Source: Euptelea pleiosperma (taxonomy: Eukaryota; Streptophyta; Magnoliopsida; Ranunculales; Eupteleaceae). From it: a stretch of DNA of 64,000 nucleotides. Both the position numbers and the translations under genes were made by a program. How positions within the stretch are numbered: position 1 is the stretch's first letter; every line of letters begins with the position of its first letter. This document shows, one piece after another, positions 43,889 to 56,569 of this stretch. The DNA lies in NCBI GenBank assembly GCA_035048495.1, contig CM068543.1, positions 21,379,751 to 21,443,750 of the forward strand. The letters run 5' to 3'. The notes beneath the pieces were generated by a model that was not told the DNA's origin, did no database searches, and worked only from the letters and a program-made list of their open reading frames with translations.

Positions 43889-45099
43889 TATTCAAAATGA
43901 CGCCTCCAAGTTCGCAGTTGTAGCATTTATTTTGATTACCACATAAATTTCTAAATCCATTTCTGACTGAATGCATATTTTCTTTTATTTCTCCCTTGTT
44001 TTGTTCGTAATGCAGCACACTACAAGCTAACTTGTCTTTTAAATTTCTCAACTAATTCAAATCAGGATTTTAGTGTCTGACCTTCAAAATACCGACCTTT
44101 TTTCCCACAAAAAAAAAAAAACCGTGTTAGATAAAAAGGGTTCGCTCATCACATCGAGTGAACCCTTAAAATTATATCTCATACTTATGACTTGTGGAAT
44201 TTTGGGTGTGTGGATAAGCTGTTTATACTAAAATTATGGTCTATTTCCCTCCCAAAAGTTCGAAAAACGAAAATTAGAGATATTTCAGAGAGCTTATATA
44301 TGTTTAAATTACAAATCTATCAGCCATATATATGAGTATCTTGAGTGTCCTGCATGCAGTTTATGGACACGATTTTCGCCGGCTTAATCATACTTACAAT
44401 ACGATAGCACAACTGATACTCCGCACAATTGACCAATTTGAGACGCATCGATCACTGATATTTTAATGATGCTTAAGACTCTAATTAAGCAAAATCTTTA
44501 GGGAGCAGTACCATTCAAAACCGGAATGCTGATCCCTTGCGGGTCGACATCACAATCTTTACGATCTTAATCAGATGGCTGTCAGATGTGGGGAGACTTC
44601 CTCCCGTCTCCCACGCCTGTGGTCCCATACCCCAAATATTTGACTAGGAAATGTGGTCCTAGTCTTGTTCTCTTTTTATCATTTTCTTTATCTAATAGCA
44701 CTTGCTGGTCCCCGTCCCCTCGCTCTAATCAATAAATTAAGAGGTCATAAAGAGCGTTGCGATTGTGGGTTACTCAACAACTAGCTTCAAAGCACGATTG
44801 GTTAATTATAAATTACCTCTGCAACCCAAAATTTATCCAGTGCAAAGAGAAACCAAGTTTTCATATTTGAACCAGCCAACGTTCAAGAAAGGTTCAGAAC
44901 CACACCTTAGGGAGGACGGACAAAAACAACAAAACAGTCGTTATGTCAGTTATAAAGTTACGCCGCATTACATTTGTCTTGTAACCAAACGGCGGCATTA
45001 ATTAATTGGTGTTCACTGTTTAACTAACCAGGTCTTATTAGTCGATATGTGCTGATTTTACTGTTTTATGAGAAGCGTAAATGGCTAAATCCTACCTTG
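43889..45099. other. Unassigned sequence
   Basis: No supported gene or element. An open frame of 78 codons at 44765-45001 has no recognisable family. Confidence 0.35.
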
Positions 45100-45107
45100 T
45101 TTGGAGT

Positions 45108-45309
45108 TTTATTTTTTGATACCACAGGTATCCGGGCCTCTTAGAGCACCCGACTAGTCCCTTGGGCACGTAAGTCACCCTTCCCCCCATGCCTGATGTA
45201 CTGGGATAAATCCTAGCTAGGTGGTATGGCCTCCCAAAGAGTCGAACTCATCATGACCTCCTGCTTACTAAGTCGGGATCCTGGCCATCTCCACCCACTG
45301 GCCTTATTA
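45108..45309 (-). mobile_element. tRNA-derived SINE, minus strand, TSD TTTGGAGT
   Basis: 202 bp. On the minus strand GGCCAGTGGG resembles an A box and GAGTTCGACTC is a B box of polymerase III. The tail is A-rich (left side). TTTGGAGT flanks both sides (45100-45107 and 45310-45317). The fragments at 5587 and 11825 are of the same family. Confidence 0.85.
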
Positions 45310-46226
45310 TTTGGAGTATAATTTCTCTCGGGACGAAACCCATCACCATCAACATTAAATCATTCATTAGTACGTGGGATCCGGAGGACCACAAGGTCTG
45401 TCTGTTGACAATCCTAAATTTTTCCCTCTCAGTGGTATGTGTCCTGCAGGCGGCATATATGCCTAAGCAAAATATCTTATCCCTTTTCTAAATGCTTGTA
45501 CTTAATAGCAATTTAATATTTTGCTTTCCAAAATTCCAAATTAGGATGATTATGCATCCTCAAATGAAAAAAAATAAACTAATTAGCCTAAGATGTGGCC
45601 TTTGCCTCTTTAATTGACACGCGTGCTCTTTGGTTGTTAACACTTTTGCGAGCACATTATCGTTGTAATATTTGCTGAAAATGATTCTCCGAGTTGTTTA
45701 TTTTAAAAATTGCACGCCCAAGAATACGACAAGTGCTTTAAAGATATAGAGAAGATCCGAATGATCCATGAGGGGGAGACACGACACGACACGCACAAAT
45801 CGAGAAATATAAATAGTTCAATTTTTTTTTTTTTTTTTTTGGGCTCAAGCCTGTAGCTCAACATAATCATGATTCAACCAGGGGGGTCTGGAATATATAT
45901 GTTGGAAGCCTCATGTTCCTGTATTTATACTTTGCTAACAAGTTTTACGTTTCAACTACAATAACTACTTGATAAATTTGTAACGAAACTAAGTCTGGAA
46001 GGTGGACCCTTCAAACACACGACAGTATGAATCATCATCTCGCGTCTTCATGGGTTCACCAAGATGATCAGCCCATCAATAACACCCAAGTCGGTTTTGC
46101 TCATTTTAGTGAGTAGTGACCCTTATTTGGTAACTGGTCACTTTTACGTTGTTAACATCGGTAACCTTGACTAGCCGGATTTGTACTCGTAACAATCAGC
46201 AGACGAACTTAATCTTTTGGCTCATC
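45310..46226. other. Unassigned sequence
   Basis: No gene. A T-run of about 20 is at 45820-45840. Confidence 0.35.
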
Positions 46227-46237
46227 AACATAAGATC

Positions 46238-46357
46238 TCAGTTGGTAAAGCTTGTGGGTGATGATATCATAGACCTGGCCGGGTTCAAAACCCGCCTTCA
46301 CCGAGTTACTGATCCCTTTAAAAAACAGGCTTAATTACCTATCAAAAAAAAAAAACA
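46238..46357 (+). mobile_element. tRNA-derived SINE, TSD AACATAAGATC
   Basis: 120 bp. It begins CAGTTGGTAAAGC (A-box-like), has the B box GGTTCAAAACC at 46282-46292 and ends in a poly-A tail. A perfect 11-bp duplication AACATAAGATC lies at 46227-46237 and 46358-46368. It is a different family from the SINE at 45108. Confidence 0.85.
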
Positions 46358-46489
46358 AACATAAGATCAATCTCAATGTAAGAGTAGAAGCTCTGAATAC
46401 ATGGGTGCTTGTTTGTTCAAGTTGATATCCTAATGTAAAACAATAATCACAGTTGCCACTGCATGTCTACAAGAGGGTTTTGAAAATGT

Positions 46490-48260
46490 AAGCATTTGTG
46501 TTTGCCCCCCTATGGTGTCGAAAAAAATAAGAAAAATTTTGTACTACCCCCCTGTGAAATTGGCGATATTTGCACTATCTCCCGGTAGTTTCAGATTGTT
46601 GCATCTCCCCCTTTGACTGTAGTTTTTTTTCGTTGACCGTAAACGAACTGTCTAACTTTTGATTTCTTGACCAAAATGCCCTTACCGTTTATAAATTACG
46701 AAAAATATCAAATGTCTTTTCTTTCTACAGCACTGACTTGTCATTAATGTGCCTTCTTTTCATTACTTTTTCTTAACCAACAAAAGTCTGCCATATGACA
46801 CTCCATTTTCTTATTATTTTTGCCTTTCATAAATTAGGATGCCAACGTATACTACAATTCAACGTCGTCTAGAAATCCTCAATCAAACTGATTTTTGGTA
46901 TATAAGTTTATTTATGTATGAGCCAAACATCCATACAGTCATTGGTCTCTAAGAGTATGCCATGTGGCATTACACCAAAAATAAGTCTGATTAGTGATTT
47001 TAAAGCGTTGGATTGGACTCATTTCCATGGTTTGATTTTTAATCGTGGAATTTGAGAATTATTTGAGGTACATGATCTAAAGGTTTGAAATCACTAATAA
47101 AGAGTGATTTTGGTACTTCAGTCCAAAGATCTAAAGGTTTGAAACACTAATAGGCTGATTTTGGTACATCGGTTTAAAGATCTAAAGGTTTGAAATCACT
47201 AATAGGCTGATTTTGGTATATCCGTCCAAAGATCTAAAGGTTTGAAACCATCTGTAGTGTACATCAAATAATGCAAATCCAACAGTTATAAACCAACCCG
47301 TGAAAATGACTCCAATCCAATGTTTAAAAATCACTAATCAAATTTATTTTTGTTGTTCAACTACACTTAAAAAGCCATATAGCATACTCTTAGAGATCAA
47401 TGGCCATCAGGATGTTTGGCTCATCCTTAGGTACACATATATATCAAAAATCAGCTTGATTGATGATTGTAAACGTTGGATTTTAGTACCCAAAATAATC
47501 CTTGAATCCCACGGTAGAAAATCAACCCATGAAATACAACAGATATCATCCACCAATCATGTTGATTTTTGGTTTATAGTTCCACCTGAGGATGGCCAAA
47601 CATCCATAGGATTTTTGGTCTTTAGCTCCACCTTAGAGCTACACACCAACAATCGTCATGATTGATGATCTCCAGCGATCCAATCTAACCGCCCAAAGAA
47701 TTTTTTAAATCAAACGGATAAAAATCTTCAAATGAGATGCTTAATTCATTGGCTATAAATCACAAATCAGATTGGTCTATAAGTCCACCTAGGATAAACT
47801 AAACATCCATACGGTCAGTAGTCCTTAAGATTGTGCCACATGTCTCACAATGTAGTCGATCATCGATTATTCATTTTCATATTCCCCTCGTGAGAAAAAA
47901 AAGTGCCACGTGGCAGACTTTGGTTGGTTAGGAAATGGATGGTTCTGATTTTTACTCTAAGAAAATTGAACTGTCCTTTAAAATAGTCTTCAGACTACGT
48001 GGATATAGCGTAGGTAAGTAATGAACTAACGCGCATTAATGGCGGGTATGTATGTTGGAAGGGACAATTGGCATTTTCATAATGTATAAAAGGTAAGGAC
48101 ATTTTGGTCATGAAATCAAAAGTTAGACAGCTCGTTTACGATCAACAAAAAAAAAAGGCTACAATTAAAGGGGGAGACGCAACAAACTGAAACTACCGGG
48201 AGGTAGTGCAAATATCGCCAATCTCACAGGGGGTAGTACAAAATGAAATAACCAGTCCAT
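46490..48260. mobile_element. 1.7-kb foldback element with about 200-bp inverted ends
   Basis: The left end has GTACTACCCCCCTGTGAAAT, CTCCCGGTAGTTTCAG and CAAAATGCCCTTACC. The right end has their complements in reverse order (CTGAAACTACCGGGAG, GGGGGTAGTAC). The interior (about 46850-47860) consists of several family A copies. Exact termini and target duplication were not fixed. Confidence 0.7.
46850..47860. mobile_element. Cluster of family A MITE copies
   Basis: Repeated CATACGGTCAG/CATCCATA, GATTTTTGGT and GAAATCACTAAT segments. A 50-60 bp motif with AAAGATCTAAAGGTTTGAAA occurs four times in tandem (about 47078-47255). Confidence 0.6.
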
Positions 48261-48269
48261 TCTTTTTTA

Positions 48270-49600
48270 TGTTAGAATACCTAGAAAGGGGGGTGATTAG
48301 GTATTCAAAAATTAATCTAACCTATCAAAAGTTTATTGGTCAAGGTAAGGTGATAAACTCGCATGCCTTAGTTGATTGATAAAAGGATTATCACAACAGA
48401 CTCAAATCAAATATACTTCCATGGTATATTATCTTTTCGTCGTTTGATTTAATTAATACAATTAGCAGAACAACAATCAAGCATTCACAAGATAAAGAGT
48501 TTTTACGTGGAAACCTGAACCAAAGAAAATCATGGGACCACGTCTAGATGAAAAGTATCACTAACTGAAAAGTTAAACGAAACAAAAGTTACCTTCACAG
48601 TACCATTGCAAATGCAGCTTTCGACCTTAGTCAAGGCCTACTACTAATATATCCACGTCCTCTGAATCAACGCTATAAATCCACGTGCACCCTCCCAGCC
48701 AAGAATCCTTGTCCACTTGTTCAGTTTGGTACTCCCCAAACCTACATTCGATCAACCACTCCGATCTTAATTCTCAACTCTCCAACCTTTGTTAAAGGTG
48801 AAGAACTCAATACACCCTGAACCCTAAGTCGCTCAAATAGTGTTGAGAGGCACTGGTACTCTCAGGGTTCTAGGTCAAGTTTACATGTGAAAGACCTAAA
48901 CTGAGTAAAGGATCAAGCTTTTGGCTTTGATCAAGAAGAGAAAAAGCTCATAACATATTAATGAGAACTAAAGCCTTTTTGCTCTTTAAATGGACACTCT
49001 TGATAAATAAAACTTTATTCTCTATATTTCAATGTGTATTTTCTAAGTCCAGAGAGGCGTTATATTTATAAAATTCGTAGCCTTGACTCTATTGATAAGT
49101 GAGGGAAGTGGAAACTAGAATTTCAGATCTAAAAAGATTTAATCCGCGTGAAGTCCAATCGATTGTACTTTAGGTCCAATCGATTGTACTCTAGGTCCAA
49201 TCGATTGGTCTTGTACAGATGAATTTTTTCTTCATAAATTCAATCAATTATACCAAGTGTCCAATCGATCGGACTTGTATAAGTTTTTGTCCCGTAGAGT
49301 CCAATCAATTTCACAGAGGCCTCCAATCGATTGGGGTTCAAATAAGTTCTATCTCGTAGAGTCCAATCGATTTCATAGAGGTCTCCAATCGATTAGGCCT
49401 CGAATAAGTTGTCTCGTAGAGTCCAATTGATTGGCTTAAAAAGTTCAATCGACCAGACTTTTCCCAAAAGTCAATAATCTTGACTTAGACTCGGGTGTGT
49501 CCATTAACTAGGTTTAACCATTATATTTTATTCATTTTAAACCTATTCCTATGGCCACTAAATCACTTACCTTCCCAAGAGAGCGTACACAATCTATAAT
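48270..49600 (+). mobile_element. Possible LTR of a retrotransposon
   Basis: It starts TGTTAGAATACCTAGAAAGG, contains TTTTTACGTGGAAACC, and resembles long LTRs seen in other plants (a remembered resemblance). A CCAATCGATTGG repeat cluster lies inside. No partner LTR or coding region was found. Confidence 0.35.
49150..49445 (+). repeat. CCAATCGATTGG repeat cluster
   Basis: About ten copies of TCCAATCGATT(G) or close variants (TCCAATCAATT, TCCAATTGATTG). Some alternate with CGTAGAG and CAGAGGCC spacers at roughly 35-65 bp. The core is palindromic. Confidence 0.8.
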
Positions 49601-50810
49601 CGACAAATGGGCAGTTACTCAGATGATTTTTGTTGTCTCTGTCTTTCAGTCTTCACGTAATCGATGAAGTATACGTACCACGACATCTTCAACACTACAC
49701 TGATGCTCGTAAGAATGGTTACATAAATGTTTTATGTCACACAGAATCTTTGCCAAAACTAGAATATGAAAATATTCTTTACACAAAATTTGATCTCCAA
49801 AAAATAAACCCGTTGGCTCCTAGCGAAAACCAACTTTATTTACTTTTCTACTCATATCTCAAACATGGCCGATGAATGTTATGTAAAAGAAATATTTAGG
49901 AATACCATATATAAATAGTTCAAACAAAAAATTATTAATGGTTGATGCAGATTAGGATGATGCATATCAAATGGCCTTGGAATATTTTGGGAAGGTAGAT
50001 TAAGCTTGGACGAGTTAGACATCGAGGATCGAACACAATATATAGGAGATAAATCGATCATTTTGTACGTCAATTCGTTAGAACAAACCCATTATAGTTC
50101 AAACGAGGTCCAACTCATGTTCAAACGAGACATCAAAGTGGTTCGAACGAAGCTCGCATGATCGTTGCTTTTTGAAAGTTTGCTTCGGAACAGAGTTGGT
50201 TCAATCGAGGCTCAAAGTGGTTTGAAAGAGATCGCGATTTTTCATCTTTATTAGGGTTTTAGTTACTTTTTTCGCATGAACTCTTATAGTTAGATAATTT
50301 CCTTTTTCATGCCAAGTTTCTATTAGGTCGTTTTTCTATTATTTGCCTATATATAGGCTTTGCTATATGGTTGTGAAAGGACTTTTGATTAATTTTGATA
50401 ATAGAATTGAGTGTATCATATATGATAGTAGAATTGGGTGTATCATGATATATTGGAACATAAAATTATATGAGTCTGAATTTGAATCTCAAAGCTTATA
50501 CATAAAGGACCATCCTGATTTGATATCGAAATGGGAATTCGTCATAAAACATAAACAACTTCATTGCCCAAAAATGTTCAAGGATCAAACTTAACAAACA
50601 TTGACACCCAGTCATATTCTATAAAGGTAATCAAACGAGGGATGCTATAAGGACTAGCGAGCTTCTAACTGGATGTTATCAGGGAGGATAGTAAAACTGA
50701 GAATTTGTTGGAATTTATTAGGAAATTAACAATGGCAAAAATTGTCAACCACCTTTAAGTCTACCTTTTATGTTAACCATTTCTTCGCCATAGTGAAAGG
50801 CATAAACAAT
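49601..50810. other. Unassigned sequence
   Basis: Open frames of 81-83 codons (49630-49875 and 50343-50594) match no family I recognise. No element ends. Confidence 0.35.
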
Positions 50811-50960
50811 GGTTCTGTATGGTTGCCCTGAATAAGTTTTCTAGAAATGATATTTGCATATAAATGTCATAAATCCTTTTCTGTATCAACTCTTTTAATT
50901 TTAACATACAAATCCTTTTTCGATCTGTAAAACTTTATCTTGATCACCATATAGAGCCTA
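50811..50960. mobile_element. Family D MITE, uninterrupted
   Basis: About 150 bp from GGTTCTGTATGGTTGCC to ATCACCATATAGAGCC. It is the empty counterpart of the split copy at 3034-5157, continuous through GCATATAAATGTCATAAA. Confidence 0.75.
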
Positions 50961-51385
50961 TTTTTCATTACATTTATCAGTTACCTATTCGTTGATGCTA
51001 ATTCTTCAAATCACAAGTATTGGGCTTTTATCTCGATGCTTCAAGGTGGGGAATGAGTTAAAGTTGCAAGTTATACTAAATCTACCATTTCATTAGGCAA
51101 AAAATCTTGAGCTTTAATCGGTTACCCTATATGAGGGTGTGTGTGTGTTTTTTTTTCTTTCAGAAAAGTACCCTAATTAGCTAAACCGCTATTCAATAAT
51201 AAAATTATATATTAAGGAAAAGATAAGGAGATAATTGGCTTTTTTGCACTAGAAAATATATTTTTTTGCATGAAAAAGCTTGTGAAAATATCTTTTCTCT
51301 TGCTAAAAAATGGCAATCCAAGCATGCCTTAAATCTAAATATGGACATCATACAATTTCAACATCCTATAAATAATTAATGCTCA

Positions 51386-51480
51386 CAATGTGATTTGGAA
51401 ATTGAGAGGAGGAGCTAAATTTGAAGGTATCAATGTGGTCTGGAAATTGAGATCAAGAGCTAAAGTTGAATGTATCAATG
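51386..51480 (+). repeat. 45-bp tandem repeat, left part
   Basis: Units start CAATGTG at 51386 and 51431. A third unit begins at 51476 and is cut by the LTR element; its remainder resumes at 54910. Confidence 0.85.
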
Positions 51481-52220
51481 TATTAGATAATATATTGTAA
51501 TAAAGTGTGAGATGCACCATATCATCTTTGGTGTATCTCATCACATATTCTCCGGATCATTAAGATTTGGATGAATCAATTAGGGTAAGATTTGATTTTG
51601 AGAGGTAAGGATTTTTTTCCTTATTGGACTCTTGTAATATCTATATAAGAGATTTGAGTAAGTCAATGTACCTACTCAAGTTTATCAATAATATCATTTT
51701 CTATCATGGTATGAAAGCCATTGTTCTTCTGAGAACAAGCTCTTAATTTTGCCCCGTATTCCAGTGGGCAGCATTGATGTCGTCCACCCGGTAATCATTG
51801 TCCACCATTAATTGTCGAACATCATCAACATTCATCAATCGCCAGATGTCCCTAACCTCCCATTAAACACTCATCAAAGCCCTTCAATTTCATCATATTT
51901 TATTTACTAAAAAATCTCCAATGAGAGTTTAGTCACACACTCCATCTTTGATAGCTTCTGGGAAGAAGGCATAACTGACTTGATCTAGTGGGTCACCGAT
52001 TCCGACAGACTCCAAGATGAGCGGGATGTGACAGTGATGAACTTCACAGACAAGCGATGACCACCATCAAGCATATGAACGAAAGTTTCGGCCATTTATC
52101 ATATTCACTTCATGAAGACCAAGGGTTCATATTTCTTGTGTAACCAATCACATGTTCCTTCTTTAAAGGGGCATGGATTGCTGGAGGGTATATATTAGAG
52201 TATATATTTGATTGGATTAG

Positions 52221-52469
52221 TATTAGAGAAATGATTGTAATAAGTTGTGAGGAGATGCACTTATTATTATTGGTGTATCTCATCAAGATTCTTCGGTTGT
52301 CAAGACTAAGATCCCATATCAATTAGATTAGGGTTTTTACCAATTAGGATATTAGATTAGATTTGATTAGGATTAGTTTCTATTTTTAGAGTTTGCTACC
52401 TCTATAAACCCTTGATTAGGGTCAATGTAATTCATGCAAGTTATTATCAATAAGATCCAATTTGTATCA
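52221..52469 (+). mobile_element. Related LTR copy inside the 3.4-kb element
   Basis: It starts TATTAGAGAAATG, holds GGTGTATCTCATCAAGATTC and ends TTGTATCA. It is diverged from the flanking LTRs and may be a nested solo LTR. Confidence 0.55.
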
Positions 52470-52639
52470 TGGCCCAATTGCTATCAACTATATATAGAGG
52501 ATTTCTCCTCGAGATTTACATGGTAAGAGAATTCAAAATTTAACAGTTAAATAAGTTACAATCCTTTGTACATTCCATATGTGAGATAATATCTTTAAGG
52601 ATATTGCTGGAGATTTCCTTGCATATATCCCATATGTTG

Positions 52640-53310
52640 GAGTTCACATTTCTTTCCTTAGAGAGAACTCCAACAATATTGCTGGAGATTCTCTTGCATA
52701 TACATTCCATATGTGAGATAATATCTTTAAGGATATTGATACGTTCAACTTGGAGCGATTTGATTCAAGAGCCAATCGAGATAAACTTTTCATGAGAATA
52801 TCTGCAAGCTGAGTGAAACGAAGAACAAACCGAACCTTCAACGCAACAATTTCCACCTTTTCATGAATGAAATGATAGTCCAACTCGATGTGTTTAGATT
52901 GTATGTGAAACAAAAGACAAGTAGCCATGTGATGTGCACTCTGATTGTCACCTAATATGACTAGAGTAGAGGGAAAAGGGAAATCAAGTTCATGAAATAA
53001 ATAAGTAATCCATGTGAGTTCTACGGTTGCCCTAGCAAGAGCTCGATATTCGTCTTAGAGCTAGATCAAGCTACGATGGGTTGCTTCTTTACACTCCATG
53101 AGATCAAGTCAGAGCCATAAAAAGTTGCGAATCCAGTGATAGACCTACAAGAATCCGGACAACCAGCCCAATTAGAGTCGGAGTAGGCCATAAGAGAAAG
53201 ATTTGTGGAGCGATAGAGATGAAGACCATGTGAAGCCATGCCCTGAAGATATCAAAGAATCTAGACAACCAGCACCCTTGCTCGTCATGGTCGGGCAAAA
53301 GATTTCACCG
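52640..53310 (-). mobile_element. Ty1-copia RNase H fragment, minus strand
   Basis: On the minus strand the parts read, in order, SNWAGCPDSCRSITGFATF, LISWSVKKQPIVA, SKHIELDYHFIHEKVEI, then QLADILMKSLSRLAL. This is the C-terminal RNase H region of a copia polyprotein. Stops and shifts interrupt it. It is antisense to the LTRs around it, so it is a separate insertion. Confidence 0.8.
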
Positions 53311-54914
53311 TCACCATGTTCTTCATTGCATCAGCCCGAATAGCTTTCTATGTTCCAGATTGTCATCTCCACCATGAGAATTCCGTCGTCAATCACCTCT
53401 ATCAATCACCATCGATTTGCAGCCACTGTTTGCAATGGCCGACCAAATCTTTTCACCACAGTTGGGGTTTGCTACCCTTCCTGCCCATTGATTGTAAGAC
53501 CCTCTTTCTTCTTGTTTTCTCTCAAGAAGCCCTAATCCATTCGTTTCCTCTTCTTAAACCCAACCCTCTTTTTGCAGGATGAACCCATGAACCATCTCAA
53601 TTTAGAAGCCTACGTCTGGTTGGAGACTTGGAAGAGTTGTTGAAGAAATTTGACTGCATCCTAGTCATTGTGTCATACTCTTAGTCTTTCCTGAATGGAG
53701 TCTACACAAACATCATACACATGCAAAACCCTCGCATCCACCATTCCGCTACCTTCGTTGCTGCTCGATCGCCTCTGATTCTAACTAGAACCAATTGATC
53801 CTGATCGAGAGCGAGCTTCATTTGGGATCTGTTATTGTTTACGTCAATGCATCATTTGGGGTCTACATCTCACAAAGCCAATTTTCACTTCGTCATCAAT
53901 CCGTTCATCCAAACAATTACCCCTTTGTGTCTTCATCAAGGATGAGGTCTTCTCATGTCAGCGTGCGCCATCTTCTCAGCCCTCCTATTTGGGTTTGAAG
54001 AAAGAAACCCCTTGTTTACCCCTTTCTTATTTTTTGGTCTAGAGATTTACAAAAAAAAAAGGATCAACAAGGCCCACACCCACATCTCAACCCCAAAAGG
54101 CCCATGTTTTTTTGTCGGAGAACAGTGCAACCACAACCTCAAAAAAATAAAATAAATATTTTCTTATGGATTTTTAGAGCCCAATCCCATGACGCACAAA
54201 GATGTCCACATACTCAGCCCAGAAGAGGCCTAAGCCAATGATGCCTACAAGAGGCACACACAAGTGCGGCCTAAAAAGAGGCCCACAATCTTCTTGTGAG
54301 GTTCAAAGAGGCCCACACACAATTCACTGCTTGAGGACTCATACAGTCCAAGCCTATGAGGCATGATATGCCCACACCCAAATTGGCCCAATGAGGCCCT
54401 TTATCCGGATAAAATCCGACAGGTTCCGGTCTAGCCACAATCGAAAAATTCTCTAGGACAAGATCCCACGTGATCATCATAGATTACTATTCTGGCTGGC
54501 ACCCACCTTCTTTCACTGGCGAGCACAGACATCAAGACTTGATCACAACGATTCAACTATATATCCTGAAAAACTGCAAATGGCAATAGCATTTTTCAAC
54601 GACAATCAATCTTCAAGGCACTGAATTTCGACAAACTCACGACGATCATTAATCTCTGATCCCCATGAGTTTGAGGGGGAATAATAAAAAATATATATTG
54701 TAATAAAGTGTGAGATGCACCATATCATCTTTGGTGTATCTCATCACATATTTTCCAGATCATTAAGATTTGAATGAATCAATTAGGATTAGATTTGATT
54801 ATGAGAGATAGGTTTTCCTTCCTTATCGGACTCTTGTAATGCTCTATATAAGAGCTTTTAGTTGGTAAATGTAATTACTCAAGTTTATCAATAATATCAT
54901 TTCCTGCCACAATG

Positions 54915-56540
54915 TGATCTGGAAATTGAGAACAAGATCTAAAGTTGAAGGTATTGTTTTATTAGAACTGTCGGATGATTAATCTCCTAAGCATATCAAA
55001 TGTGTTGATTCCAATATCAATTATCATTCTTTTGATATCTGAGGCCTAATACTAAACCATCAAAGGAAATACATCTTTTTGTTAATATTGTACATCAAAA
55101 ATGATAGAGCTAGACACTCTCCACATATAAACTCTCGAAAGCTCCAAGTTAAGATTAGCACACACCTTCAATCCATCAAGAATAGGTACAGTTAGGTGGT
55201 AGTCTGCAGATAGTGTAGTAATTAACTCCTTTGTCTCATAAGATAAGACAGATACGTTTCTACCAAACAAATTTGTAGTTTGGTAAGATTACATAAAATA
55301 ATTAAAGAAAAAATATGAAACTTATATCACATTCAGGTTTAAATAAGATTACATAAAATAATTAAAGAAAAAATAGAAAGAAAATAACGGGTGTTACTCC
55401 CTCTATGGGTGGACAATATTTGGAGTTTATTAATTATGTGATAGCAAGTATAACATAAAAATGTGGCATATAGTAGATTTAAAGTAATATTAGGGAATTT
55501 TCTTCGGCTTTTGCACGACGGGAGTTTATATGGGAGATCGAATAAAGTATTTTTTGAGAAGAACCCTTGTATGATGACCTCTTTGGTCTTTTATCTCGAA
55601 TTATACTACTACAGATGATCATGCTAAAACAATTTATTGAGTCATATATAATATTATTCTTACTTTTATAAAAATATCTAATTTTTTTCACTCAACTAGG
55701 ACCACCAGAACAATGACGAAAAAAACTAAATGCTGAACAAGCCTTATCATCATCATATAGTTGAATAGACCAACATGAAGCCTAGTACCTAGTTATCAAA
55801 TTCGACTATTACACGTCTACAAGTGGAGAGACCCGTGTGATGCACGTAACGTAATTAAAATGACAAAAGGAAAACTATGAATGCAGAAATAAGTTCAACA
55901 GTGAACAAAATGCCCCTGTTTATATTCATCTTATATTTGATATTATGGAACATTTTTTTTCCAAAAAATTGGCAAAAAAACCAACGCCAACCCTAAAGGG
56001 TGTTATAATAATAGATATGATAAGAAAATTTCTCTAAGTTTTTTACTTATTACGGTTGCAAGTTAACGGATACTTTTTCTAACTTAATTAGGGCGTTCGA
56101 TCATCCGCCTATTAACAAGAAAATAAAATAAAAATTAGGGTGTTCATCCCTCGTGGATTCCACCGGCAAATACCTTCTTGAAAGCTTTTTTTGGGCCCTC
56201 TCAACAGATTTTTTTTTCGTCCAAACAGGAACATATGGATATTAACATAAACTTTCTTTCCCGACATAGCACAATCATGAAATTTAGTATTCTTAATGAT
56301 TTAGTACTGTTTTTGTTGTTTACACACAAAAAAATTAAATGATTTAGTACTATTTAGCAAAGAAATTAAAATCCATGGTGCCAACTACCATGCTTGCAAG
56401 TGGGTTGTTCAACTCAATTAAGTAATAATAAATCATGATGGAGATTGATTCCCATAAAAAAAAGGTAAAGGTGGAAAAGAGAGGGAAAAAAACAAAGTAC
56501 TCCTACCAAAAACAAAAGAAGAAAGAAAGGTGAAAACAAG
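54915..56540. other. Unassigned sequence
   Basis: The third unit of the 45-bp repeat ends near 54955. A near-identical AAGATTACATAAAATAATTA block occurs at about 55286 and 55347 (short direct duplication). No gene. Confidence 0.4.
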
Positions 56541-56566
56541 GTTTGGGTTTAGGGTTTAGGGTTTAG
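56541..56566 (+). repeat. Interstitial telomere-like repeat
   Basis: GGGTTTAGGGTTTAGGG, about three TTTAGGG units. It could be a telo-box of a promoter on the minus strand, or a trace of telomere-templated repair. Confidence 0.7.
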
Positions 56567-56569
56567 AAA

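Larger units (their letters stand above)
51481..54909 (+). mobile_element. Non-coding LTR retroelement, 3.4 kb, TSD CAATG
   Basis: The 5' LTR (51481-51706) is followed by TGGTATGAAAGC, a diverged initiator-Met tRNA primer site. The 3' LTR (about 54684-54909) is preceded by the polypurine tract TTTGAGGGGGAATA. The LTRs are highly similar. The 5-bp duplication CAATG (51476-51480, 54910-54914) is perfect. No + strand gag-pol was found, so it is a LARD-type or decayed element. It contains an LTR-like piece (52221-52469) and a minus-strand copia fragment. Confidence 0.85.

Noticed and set aside
46238..46300. Possible tRNA gene because of A-box and GGTTCAAAACC
   Set aside because: No cloverleaf stems can be completed, and it has a poly-A tail and an 11-bp target duplication, so it is a SINE.
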